Positions 1 through 6,762 of a DNA stretch of 8,634 bases are shown here, one piece after another. This DNA is from Nitrospira sp. (lineage in GTDB: Bacteria > Nitrospirota > Nitrospiria > Nitrospirales > Nitrospiraceae): contig JANYBU010000321.1 in the NCBI GenBank assembly GCA_025360665.1, positions 1 through 8,634 of the forward strand, in the 5' to 3' direction. The first letter of the stretch is position 1. Every line of letters begins with the position of its first letter. Below the pieces are notes generated by a model. It had not been told where the DNA came from and did not search any database. It saw only the letters and a program-made list of their open reading frames with translations. The position numbers and the translations under genes are program-made.

Positions 1-24
1 GAAGAATACGACACTATTGTCAGA

Positions 25-510
25 CTAGGTCTCCGTTGGTTGTTCGAGGCAATCGATAAGATATCGAGCTCGCGCGGGCACATCAGCGGCGACCTGTTGG
101 GTCTGGCAGGGAGGGATATCTTCCTTCAGCCGTCTCAAGAGTCTGGGGAATTTCATAGTGGGAGGTACTTCACATATCCATAGATGCGTGCCGGACTCTA
201 GCTCCTCCATGTATCGTTGGACGCGAAACCCCGGGTACTCCATGAAGTAAGCCGATAAGAACCCTCCGATGGCCTGGCGCACCCAGGGATGCGCGGTGGC
301 ATAGCGATAACTGATCCGAAGTTCGACCACCTGTACTGATTCGTGCTCATCCATCGTGATGTGAGAGTATAGCGCGTTTCGGGTGGTAAAGCCCCCATAG
401 AATGTTAACGTATGAGACGGCATAGGAAGACCAGTGTTCGATATGTCGGTTTTTTTTGATTGATCGACACGTGGCTCATGCACCAAATTACCCAGATCAA
501 CAATACACAT
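25..510 (-). CDS. Hypothetical protein, about 161 aa
   Basis: I do not recognise this protein. The reading frame is open from a TAG stop at 25-27. The best-supported part begins around MPSHTLTFYGG (ATG at 421-423) and continues through a mixed polar and aromatic sequence such as HPWVRQAIGGFLSAYFMEY and ESGTHLWICEVPP. There is no signal peptide, no clear membrane segment and no known catalytic motif. ATGs at 508-510, 421-423 and 352-354 are all possible starts, and none has a convincing Shine-Dalgarno sequence. A TTG further upstream (544-546) would overlap the divergent flavoprotein gene and is unlikely. If the 510 start is right, residues near 18-20 are encoded by an A8 run (T8 on the plus strand at 450-457), which is prone to slippage. 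Codon use looks less GC-biased than in the neighbouring genes, which could mean it was acquired, but this is only an impression. It could also be a decayed or spurious frame. Confidence 0.5.
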   Translation of the reverse strand: MCIVDLGNLVHEPRVDQSKKTDISNTGLPMPSHTLTFYGGFTTRNALYSHITMDEHESVQVVELRISYRYATAHPWVRQAIGGFLSAYFMEYPGFRVQRYMEELESGTHLWICEVPPTMKFPRLLRRLKEDIPPCQTQQVAADVPARARYLIDCLEQPTET

Positions 511-533
511 TCGATCAACTAGATTGAGGACAG

Positions 534-1769
534 ATGAAGATTGCAATTATTGGCGGAGGCCCAGCAGGACTCATGGCCGCGGAGGCGGCGAGTACCGCCG
601 GCGCGCAGGTCGATCTCTATGACGCCATGGCGTCGGTCGGCCGCAAGTTTCTTTTGGCGGGGAAAGGCGGCCTGAATCTGACACATTCGGAACTGTCTGA
701 GAAATTCCTCGCGCGCTATGGGACACGTCGCGTGCAGATCGAACCACTGCTGGCATCGTTCGGGCCTGATGCGCTCCGAGCCTGGGCCCGTGGACTCGGC
801 ATCAACACATTTGTGGGCTCTTCCGGGCGCGTATTTCCCAAGGATCTCAAGGCCGCGCCGCTGTTGCGCGCCTGGCTCCGCCGGTTGCGTCAGACCGGTG
901 TGCGGTTCCACATGCGTCATCGGTGGTCCGGCTGGAACGAGCAGGGGGCTCTGCGTTTGGCCACGCCGGAGGGAGGCCTCTCTGTCCAGGCTGATGCAGT
1001 GGTACTGGCGCTTGGAGGAAGCAGTTGGCCGAAGCTCGGGTCTGATGGAGGATGGGTGCCGCTACTGGCAGAGCGTGGGATTCACATCGCGCCGTTGCAG
1101 CCTGCGAACTGTGGTTTCGACGTGGGCTGGAGCGAGCATTTTCGAACGAAGTTTGCCGGGCACCCGGTTAAGTCAGTGGCCATTGTGATGCGAAACAATA
1201 CCGGTGTCGAGTCCTGGCATCCAGGGGAATTTGTGATCACGGAGACCGGTCTGGAAGGCGGCGTGATGTACGCGGTGTCTGCCTCTCTTCGCGACGAGAT
1301 CCTGGACAGGGGAGTGGCCACATTACGCCTCGACCTGGCGCCTGACCGAGACGTGCCGCGCTTGATTCACGACTTATCTCGACCGCGTGGCAAACGCACC
1401 ATGGCGACGCATCTTCAGCGGCAGGCCCATATCGAAGGCGTGAAGGCCGGGTTGCTTCGTGAAGTGGTCTCGAAGGAAGATTTTACAGACCCGACTCGTC
1501 TGGCTGCTGCGATTAAAGCGTTGCCACTGCGACTCATCGCGCCGCGCCCGCTGGAGGAAGCGATCAGCACGGCCGGTGGGGTTCCATTCGAAGCGCTAGA
1601 TTCACGGCTGATGATCCGGGCGCTGCCTGGCCTGTTTTGCGCGGGAGAAATGTTGGATTGGGAGGCGCCGACCGGAGGCTATCTTCTGAGTGCCTGTTTC
1701 GCCACGGGACGAGCGGCGGGCGCCGGGGCTATTGCCTGGCTCAGAGAGAGTGGAAAACGTGAGGCGTGA
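534..1769 (+). CDS. NAD(P)/FAD-dependent flavoprotein, HI0933/PP_4765 type
   Basis: A 411-aa protein of the HI0933-like flavoprotein superfamily, closest in my reading to the clade called TIGR03862 (uncharacterised PP_4765 family). These are predicted cytoplasmic FAD-binding oxidoreductases whose substrate is not established. The N-terminus carries the Rossmann dinucleotide-binding motif IIGGGPAGLMAAEAA (residues 5-19). It is followed by the family signature VGRKFLLAGKGGLNLTHSE (35-53), a second strand-glycine motif VVLALGGSSWPKLG (156-169), and the C-terminal FAD segment FCAGEMLDWEAPTGGYLLSA (368-387) that closes the FAD site. The length is normal for the clade. The ATG at 534 is preceded by GAGGA at 526-530, a purine-rich site with rather short spacing. 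It runs divergently from the small gene on its left and converges on accA. Its last four codons (K408-R-E-A) and stop fall inside a 14-bp tandem repeat, so the extreme C-terminus is probably repeat-derived. The family is secure, the reaction is unknown. Confidence 0.93.
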   Translation: MKIAIIGGGPAGLMAAEAASTAGAQVDLYDAMASVGRKFLLAGKGGLNLTHSELSEKFLARYGTRRVQIEPLLASFGPDALRAWARGLGINTFVGSSGRVFPKDLKAAPLLRAWLRRLRQTGVRFHMRHRWSGWNEQGALRLATPEGGLSVQADAVVLALGGSSWPKLGSDGGWVPLLAERGIHIAPLQPANCGFDVGWSEHFRTKFAGHPVKSVAIVMRNNTGVESWHPGEFVITETGLEGGVMYAVSASLRDEILDRGVATLRLDLAPDRDVPRLIHDLSRPRGKRTMATHLQRQAHIEGVKAGLLREVVSKEDFTDPTRLAAAIKALPLRLIAPRPLEEAISTAGGVPFEALDSRLMIRALPGLFCAGEMLDWEAPTGGYLLSACFATGRAAGAGAIAWLRESGKREA

Positions 1770-1782
1770 AACGTGAGATGTA
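1755..1782. repeat. 14-bp tandem repeat overlapping the flavoprotein stop codon
   Basis: Two units, 1755-1768 and 1769-1782, share AAACGTGAG followed by a diverged half. The first unit begins exactly at codon 408 of the flavoprotein gene and supplies its last residues and TGA stop. Short GTGAAACGTGAG-like repeats in intergenic DNA suggest a dispersed repeat family, but only this one locus can be seen here. Confidence 0.55.
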
Positions 1783-1794
1783 TCTCGCAGGACG

Positions 1795-1874
1795 ATTGAC
1801 GATTTGTGCATTGAATCATTGTTTCATTGGAAGATTCCGCTAATCGTCAATGGCCCAATGAATACATCGTCAAT
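1795..1874. repeat. Inverted repeat ATTGACGATT/AATCGTCAAT with an extra copy
   Basis: ATTGACGATT (1795-1804) is repeated in perfect inversion as AATCGTCAAT (1842-1851), and nine bases of it recur as ATCGTCAAT (1866-1874). The 37-base spacer is AT-rich and holds several ATTG/CAATG words. It lies in the gap between two convergent genes. It could form a long-looped hairpin or be a mobile-repeat remnant. No T-run follows on the plus strand, so it does not look like a standard terminator for the flavoprotein gene. Confidence 0.5.
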
Positions 1875-1879
1875 TCCTT

Positions 1880-1927
1880 AGACAAAAGAGAGACGACGGT
1901 GCCAGGAACGTCCTGAGAGCAGCGTCG
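1880..1927 (-). terminator. Candidate intrinsic terminator after accA
   Basis: On the minus strand, 17 bases after the accA stop codon, CGACG and CGTCG (1923-1927 and 1894-1898) form an outer stem. An inner stem CAGGA/TCCTG with loop CGT (1903-1915) sits inside it. The outer stem is followed by TCTCTCTTTTGTCT, a moderately U-rich tract. The stem is interrupted by internal loops, so this is a weak intrinsic terminator. Position at the end of the dnaE-accA unit supports the call. Confidence 0.35.
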
Positions 1928-1943
1928 CGGATGGTCGAGAAAT

Positions 1944-2912
1944 TTATTGAGGAGAAACGACAAGCCCTTTGACGGCTCCGATGGATCGGTATTTCTGGTC
2001 GCGTTGAGTCAGCAACTGAGGGAGGGAAAGGTCGTTGAGCTGGGCGAGTTGGTTACTGAGGGCTTTGGCGACCCGCTCGGTGATGGCATTGGGGTCTCGA
2101 TGGGCGCCGCCAAGCGGTTCCGGAATCACTTCATCGACGATATGGAGATCGACGAGGTCTTTCGCCGTCATCTTCAGCGCGGAGGCGGCATCGGGAACTT
2201 TAGCTGGATCATCCCACAGGATCGCGGCGCAGCCTTCCGGCGAAATCACCGAATAGACCCCATGTTCCAACATGAGGACGCGATCTGAGACGCCCAATGC
2301 GAGTGCACCGCCGCTGCCGCCTTCACCGATGACGATGGAAATAATTGGGACTGCGAGCCGGGACATCACAAACAGATTGCGAGCGATGGCTTCAGCCTGG
2401 CCGCGCTCTTCCGCCCCGATGCCGGGGTAGGCGCCCGGCGTGTCGATAAAGGTCACGATCGGGCGCCCAAACTTCTCGGCCATCCTCATGAGGCGCAGGG
2501 CTTTTCGATAGCCTTCGGGGTTCGGCATCCCGAAGTTCCGTTGCATCCGTTCTTTGAGGGTTTTCCCTTTTTGATGGCCAATGACCATGATCGACCGGTC
2601 GTTGAATCGGGCGAAGCCTCCGACGATGGCTCGATCATCACCAAACGAGCGGTCCCCATGAAGCTCAAGAAAGTCCCTGAATAGATAACTGATGTAATCG
2701 AGGGTGCTGGGTCGTTGGGGGTGCCGGGCGAGTTGCGTTCGCTGCCAGGGAGTCAGTTTGCTGTAGAGCGTATGTTCGACCTGGGCCAGCTTCATCCGCA
2801 GTTTGCGGATTTCGTCCTGGGGAGTCGATTTCCCGGTAGGAGCGGCCGCGAGTTTTTCGATCTTTTCTTCGATCTCGCGGATCGGCTTTTCAAACTCGAG
2901 GTAATCGCGCAT
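1944..2912 (-). CDS. accA: Acetyl-CoA carboxylase carboxyltransferase subunit alpha
   Basis: AccA, 322 aa, the usual family length. With AccD it forms the cytoplasmic carboxyltransferase that moves carboxyl from biotinylated AccB to acetyl-CoA, giving malonyl-CoA for fatty acid synthesis. The N-terminus MRDYLEFEKPIREIEEKIEK is the typical helical AccA opening (compare LDFEQPIAELEAKI in E. coli). The crotonase-like core follows: LHGDRSFGDDRAIVGGF (84-100), the TFIDTPGAYPGIGAEERGQA segment (154-173) and VIGEGGSGGALALG (194-207), whose glycines build the acyl-CoA oxyanion site, then YSVISPEGCAAILW (220-233). As expected for the alpha subunit there is no zinc finger. The ATG at 2910-2912 is chosen by homology. 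No Shine-Dalgarno precedes it, and a 9-nt-unit palindrome ends 7 bases upstream. The frame stays open further upstream only because it reads through that repeat. It lies 120 nt after dnaE on the same strand and is probably cotranscribed with it. Confidence 0.97.
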   Translation of the reverse strand: MRDYLEFEKPIREIEEKIEKLAAAPTGKSTPQDEIRKLRMKLAQVEHTLYSKLTPWQRTQLARHPQRPSTLDYISYLFRDFLELHGDRSFGDDRAIVGGFARFNDRSIMVIGHQKGKTLKERMQRNFGMPNPEGYRKALRLMRMAEKFGRPIVTFIDTPGAYPGIGAEERGQAEAIARNLFVMSRLAVPIISIVIGEGGSGGALALGVSDRVLMLEHGVYSVISPEGCAAILWDDPAKVPDAASALKMTAKDLVDLHIVDEVIPEPLGGAHRDPNAITERVAKALSNQLAQLNDLSLPQLLTQRDQKYRSIGAVKGLVVSPQ

Positions 2913-2919
2913 AGTGAAC

Positions 2920-3014
2920 TGGTTTGTTTTGTTTATCTGGTTTGTTTGGTTTTTTGGTTGAACGAAACTAACCAGATGAACCAAATAAACAAAACAAACC
3001 AAATGAACTACATA
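2920..3014. repeat. Quasi-palindrome of 9-nt tandem units between dnaE and accA
   Basis: Bases 2920-2951 and 2970-3001 are inverted copies of each other with about four mismatches, separated by an 18-base AT-rich loop. Each arm is itself a tandem array of 9-nt units of the type AACCARATR. On the plus strand six units run in phase from 2961 to 3014, and the left arm carries about five on the minus strand. Because 9 is a multiple of 3, the array reads as repeated NQT/NKT/NQM tripeptides on both strands, which makes false N-terminal extensions of accA. In the dnaE-accA transcript it would fold into a long A/U-rich hairpin ending 7 nt before the accA start codon. It could be a dispersed palindromic repeat, a translation-control element, or both. 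Confidence 0.8.
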
Positions 3015-3032
3015 ACGGTCTTAACTGAGCGG

Positions 3033-6000
3033 TCAGGATAGCAGAAAAATGGCCCCTTTGCCTAGCATTTCTTCAACGTCTGCCACAAAGCGTTCGCTGG
3101 GGGTGATAGTGAGGTGAGGAAGGGGGCCCGTCTCGGCTTCCAGGACTGAATCCACCCGCAAAGTGAGAGACACCGTCGTACTTCCTGGGTGATGTTGAAA
3201 GATCTCGCGGAGGCGCGGTAACTGTTCCGTCACGCCGGGGTAGTCGGTTAGTCGAATGTGGACCCGCTTGATCGTCTGCGCTTGCACCTCGGCGAGCGGC
3301 TCGATTTTGCTCCCTCGAATCTTCGTGCCTTTATCTCCCCGGTCCACCGTGCCCGTGATGCGCACGAGGCGTTCCGGCACAATGAGGTCGGCGGCATTCT
3401 TGTAAAGATCCGGAAAGACGATGACCTCCACCACGCCCAAGAGGTCTTCCAGGGTGAGATAGGCCATCCGGTCGCCCTTCTTGGTCAGCATGCTTTTGAC
3501 GGTTGTAATGATTCCACAAAGTTTCACTTCCCGACCGTCCGACAATTCTGGAAGGCTAATGGTCGAGGCCGTGGCAAGCGCTTGGATGGTGGCTTCATAA
3601 CGCGCCAGTGGATGGGAGGAAATATAGAAGCCGGTCAGCTCCCGTTCGTGTTTCAACCGCTCGCTCTGGTCCCATTCCGGAATGTTGGGAAGCGGTGGCG
3701 CGGCCAGATGTTCTGCAGAATCTTGTCCACTCAGGTCGTCACCGAAAATATTGGTCTGCCCCAGATCCCGTTCGCGCTGCGCAGCCGCACCGTCTTCGAC
3801 GGCTTGATCCAGGACCGCCGCCAGTTGAGAACGTTTCGCGCCGGTCGAGTCAAACGCGCCGGTCTTGATCAGCCCTTCGAGCATGCGCTTATTGACTTTG
3901 TGGAGATCGACGCGGCGACAAAACTCAAAGAAGGATTTGAAGGGGCCGGTATTATTCCGAATCTCGATGATCGATTCGACGGCACCTTCGCCGACATTCT
4001 TGATTGCCGCCAGGCCGAACCGGATTGCGCGATCCACCACGGTAAAGTTCTTATGGCTTTCGTTGACGTCCGGAGGCAGGACCTTGATGTTGAGGTCGCG
4101 GCATTCCGTGAAGTAGCCGACGATCTTGTCGGCATTGCCCATGTCGGTGGTCATCAGGGCTGCCATGAACTCGGTCGGATAGTGGGCCTTCAAATAGCCG
4201 GTTTGGTAGCAGACGACGGCATAGGCCGCGGCGTGCGACTTGTTGAACCCGTAGCCTGCAAACTTCTGGATCAGTTCGTAGAGTTTTTCCGCTTTCCTGT
4301 CGGGAATCGTGTTCGTCTTGGCACCGGCCAAGAACTGCGCGCGCAGCTTCTCCATCTCCTCCGGCTTCTTCTTGCCCATCGCGCGCCGGAGAATGTCGGC
4401 TTGGCCGAGCGAGAAGCCCGCCACCTTGTTGGCAATCGCCATCACCTGTTCCTGATAGACGATGACCCCGTAGGTGTCTTTCAGGATCGGTTCGAGTTCA
4501 GGGACTTCGTAGGCGATCGGGATCTTGCCCTGTTTTCGTTTGATGAAGTCGGGAATCAGATCCATTGGGCCAGGGCGATAGAGCGCGATGATGGCGATGA
4601 TGTCCTCAAAGCGGTCCGGTTTTAGGCCGGTCAGAAGGTCGCGCATCCCGGAGCTTTCCAACTGGAAGAGGCCGATCGTCTTTCCTGAGGAGAGGAGGGC
4701 AAAGGTCTTGGGGTCGTCGAACGGCACCTGCTCCATGACCAACGGTGGATCGCCGGGATGCCTCTCATTGATCAGATTCTCGGCGCGTTTGATCATCGTG
4801 AGGGTTTTGAGACCCAGGAAATCGAATTTGACGAGCCCGATCTTTTCGACGTCTCCCATCGAATATTGGGTGACAATTTCGTCATTGGCTCCTTTGTAGA
4901 GCGGCACGTGGTCCGTAAGGGGCCCTTCCGAAATCACCACGCCGGCTGCGTGAGTCGAGGCGTGCCGGGCGAGACCTTCGAGGGAGCGGGCGATGCCCAT
5001 CAGCTCTTTCACGCGCGTATCGGTCTCGACGAGATCGCGCAGTTTTGGTTCTTGATCGAGGGCCTGCTGGAGCGTGATATTGAGCTGATTGGGTACGAGC
5101 TTGGCCACGCGATCGACTTCGGCATAGGGAATTTCCAGCACACGGCCCACATCCCGGATCGCGGCTTTCGCCCCGAGCGTCCCGAACGTAATGATCTGGG
5201 CTACATGGTCCTTGCCGTACTTGTCGACCACATAGTTGATGACCTCGCCCCGGCGTTCCATGCAGAAGTCCATGTCGATATCGGGGAGGGACACGCGCTC
5301 GGGATTCAGGAACCGTTCGAACAAGAGCGTGTAGACGAGGGGATCGAGGTCCGTGATACGCAGCGCATAGGCGACGAGACTTCCGGCGGCGGAGCCTCGC
5401 CCCGGTCCGACCGGAATGTGGCGCGAGCGGGCAAACTTGATGATGTCCCACACGATGAGGAAATAGCCGGCGAACCCCATCGAACAGATGATCGTCAGTT
5501 CTTCGCGCAGGCGAAGATCATAGGTGGCCGGAAGAATTTGGCTGGGCCGATCCTTCAATCTGGTCGCCAATCCCTCCAGCGCCAGGCGCTCCAGATAGGT
5601 TTCCCGCGTGAAACCTTCGGGAACTTTGTATTGCGGGAGATGCGTCTTATTCAGCGCCAGTTGGAGGTCACAGTTGTCCGCAATCCGACAGGTATTGGCG
5701 ACGGCATCGGGGAACTCAATGAAGGCGGCGGAGACTTCTTCTGTCGATTTCACATAGAGCTGATCCGTATCGAACTTCATGCGATTCGGGTCGCTGATTG
5801 TCTTGCCGGTCTGCAGGCAGAGCATCAGCTCATGCGGGCGGAAATCTTCTTTCTTGAGATAGTGGCAATCGTTGGTGCCGGTCAGAGGGATGTCCATTTT
5901 CTTGGCGATCTCGAGGAGGCCGCTATTCGCGACTCGCTGGTGGTCCAACCCGTTCGCCTGCACCTCAAGATAGAAGTGTTCCTTTCCGAATATTTCCTGA

Positions 6001-6494
6001 AACTCCCCGGCTACAGCCATAGCGCCATCCATGTCCTTCTGGCCAATGAGGTAGGGGATCTCGCCGCTCAAGCAGCCGGACAGTGCAATCAGCCCCTCAT
6101 GGTGCTCTTTCAGAATTTCCTTATCCATCCGTGGCTTATAGTAGAAGCCTTCAAGGTATGCCTTACTGACTAGCTTGATCAGATTCTGATAGCCTGTCAG
6201 ATTTCGAGCTAGGAGGATCAGGTGATAGTAGTCGTTGTTGGCGAGGCCGCTGTCTTTGGCAGCTAAGCGACTACCAGGCGCCATGTAGGCTTCGCAGCCG
6301 ATGATGGGTTTGATGCCTGCATCTTTGGCTTTGCGGTAGAACTCGATGGCCCCGAACATGTTGCCATGGTCGGTCATGGCCACAGCAGGTTGACCAAAAG
6401 CTTTGATCTGCTGGACCAGCGGCTCGATTTGATTCGCGCCGTCCAGGAGACTGAACTGGGTATGGAGATGGAGATGAACGAATTGCGATGCCAC
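3033..6494 (-). CDS. dnaE: DNA polymerase III subunit alpha
   Basis: DnaE1-type replicative polymerase, 1153 aa from the GTG at 6492-6494 (E. coli DnaE has 1160). The N-terminal PHP domain (about 5-280) keeps every metal ligand I can align: H9, H11, D18, H43, E68, H91, C141, D209 and H211. The palm carries the catalytic aspartates in PDIDMDF (D407, D409) and in VKFDFLGLKTLT (D558), with GPGRGSAAGSL (363-373) in the nucleotide-binding region. A helix-hairpin-helix region (about 824-882), the QTNIF beta-clamp-binding motif (913-917) and an OB-fold (about 980-1065, VKLCGIITTVKSM) follow. I prefer the GTG start: it gives MASQFVHLHLHTQFSLLDG, which matches other DnaE N-termini, and a promoter sits directly before it. 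The TTG at 6528-6530 would add 12 residues but is part of the -35 box. No Shine-Dalgarno is visible. It is first in a probable operon with accA. No break or missing residue was seen. Confidence 0.97.
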   Translation of the reverse strand: MASQFVHLHLHTQFSLLDGANQIEPLVQQIKAFGQPAVAMTDHGNMFGAIEFYRKAKDAGIKPIIGCEAYMAPGSRLAAKDSGLANNDYYHLILLARNLTGYQNLIKLVSKAYLEGFYYKPRMDKEILKEHHEGLIALSGCLSGEIPYLIGQKDMDGAMAVAGEFQEIFGKEHFYLEVQANGLDHQRVANSGLLEIAKKMDIPLTGTNDCHYLKKEDFRPHELMLCLQTGKTISDPNRMKFDTDQLYVKSTEEVSAAFIEFPDAVANTCRIADNCDLQLALNKTHLPQYKVPEGFTRETYLERLALEGLATRLKDRPSQILPATYDLRLREELTIICSMGFAGYFLIVWDIIKFARSRHIPVGPGRGSAAGSLVAYALRITDLDPLVYTLLFERFLNPERVSLPDIDMDFCMERRGEVINYVVDKYGKDHVAQIITFGTLGAKAAIRDVGRVLEIPYAEVDRVAKLVPNQLNITLQQALDQEPKLRDLVETDTRVKELMGIARSLEGLARHASTHAAGVVISEGPLTDHVPLYKGANDEIVTQYSMGDVEKIGLVKFDFLGLKTLTMIKRAENLINERHPGDPPLVMEQVPFDDPKTFALLSSGKTIGLFQLESSGMRDLLTGLKPDRFEDIIAIIALYRPGPMDLIPDFIKRKQGKIPIAYEVPELEPILKDTYGVIVYQEQVMAIANKVAGFSLGQADILRRAMGKKKPEEMEKLRAQFLAGAKTNTIPDRKAEKLYELIQKFAGYGFNKSHAAAYAVVCYQTGYLKAHYPTEFMAALMTTDMGNADKIVGYFTECRDLNIKVLPPDVNESHKNFTVVDRAIRFGLAAIKNVGEGAVESIIEIRNNTGPFKSFFEFCRRVDLHKVNKRMLEGLIKTGAFDSTGAKRSQLAAVLDQAVEDGAAAQRERDLGQTNIFGDDLSGQDSAEHLAAPPLPNIPEWDQSERLKHERELTGFYISSHPLARYEATIQALATASTISLPELSDGREVKLCGIITTVKSMLTKKGDRMAYLTLEDLLGVVEVIVFPDLYKNAADLIVPERLVRITGTVDRGDKGTKIRGSKIEPLAEVQAQTIKRVHIRLTDYPGVTEQLPRLREIFQHHPGSTTVSLTLRVDSVLEAETGPLPHLTITPSERFVADVEEMLGKGAIFLLS

Positions 6495-6500
6495 GGAAAG

Positions 6501-6530
6501 ATTGTAGAGAGAGGGGAGAGATGAAGTCAA
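6501..6530 (-). promoter_or_regulatory. Predicted sigma70-type promoter of dnaE
   Basis: Read on the minus strand, TTGACT (6530-6525) and TACAAT (6506-6501) are separated by 18 bases. Each hexamer has five of six consensus bases. Six bases (CTTTCC) follow the -10 box before the GTG start of dnaE, so the usual +1 position falls on the start codon, and the transcript would be leaderless. The spacer is pyrimidine-rich on this strand. Positions are seen; promoter activity is inferred. Confidence 0.6.
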
Positions 6531-6538
6531 ACAAGAGG

Positions 6539-6636
6539 GGGAGGGTCGCCTGGTCGTCCTCTTGCTCGCGGAACGCGCACGATAGGAATGTGCTCGTTCG
6601 ACGCGCGCAGTCGAGGATCGACCAGGTGACCCTCCC
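6539..6636. repeat. Long imperfect GC-rich inverted repeat upstream of dnaE
   Basis: GGGAGGGTCGCCTGG onward (6539-6561) pairs with 6613-6636 in inverted order, with one mismatch and a one-base bulge over about 23 bases. The inside is also partly self-complementary (TGCTCGCGGAACGCGC at 6563-6578 against GCGCGC and GTGCTCG words near 6590-6610). The right arm runs into a small hairpin CCCGT-GAA-ACGGG (6634-6646). The outer left arm begins 8 bases upstream of the dnaE -35 box. The frames inside it translate to arginine-rich sequence without protein character. A dispersed intergenic repeat is the likeliest reading. Confidence 0.6.
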
Positions 6637-6699
6637 GTGAAACGGGGGATGCGAGCGTGGAAGAACAGGAGCAGGCGAGGTCATTGGGGGTGGTCTCTG

Positions 6700-6762
6700 T
6701 GCTCGCGCAACGCGCGAGCCTGAAGGCCCTCGCTCGGGTTAATGGCACGTCTTGGCGTGCCA
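6700..6762. repeat. Second hairpin cluster sharing a 16-bp unit with the first
   Basis: TGCTCGCGCAACGCGC (6700-6715) matches the unit at 6563-6578 in 15 of 16 bases. Here the single base change makes CTCGCGC-AAC-GCGCGAG (6702-6718) a perfect 7-bp stem with a 3-base loop. A further hairpin, TGGCACG-TCTTGG-CGTGCCA (6743-6762), follows. Neither is followed by a T-run, so they are not typical terminators. They probably belong to the same repeat family as 6539-6636. Confidence 0.5.

Noticed and set aside
2913..3002. A 30-residue N-terminal extension of accA from a TTG, reading as repeated TNQ/NKT tripeptides
   Set aside because: The extension is the translated 9-nt repeat. AccA homology begins at MRDYLEFEKP, and the upstream residues have no counterpart in the family.
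2920..3014. CRISPR-like array
   Set aside because: Units are 9 nt with no unique spacers, and no cas gene is present.
2715..3041. Plus-strand frame of 108 codons over the accA start and the repeat
   Set aside because: It is the complement of AccA codons followed by the translated palindrome, with no independent protein character.
3258..6173. Two plus-strand open frames of 455 and 471 codons (3258-4625, 4758-6173) opposite dnaE
   Set aside because: They are complements of dnaE codons in GC-rich DNA, have no recognisable domains, and the minus strand has full DnaE homology throughout.
6495..6530. TTG start giving dnaE 12 extra residues
   Set aside because: This TTG is the first three bases of the TTGACT -35 box, and DnaE homology starts at the GTG at 6494.
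6527..6748. Minus-strand frame of 73 codons through the hairpin repeats
   Set aside because: It covers almost only inverted-repeat DNA, lacks a ribosome binding site and ends beyond the dnaE promoter. It is better explained as translated repeat.
6700..6762. Intrinsic terminators at the 6702-6718 and 6743-6762 hairpins
   Set aside because: No T-run follows either stem on either strand.
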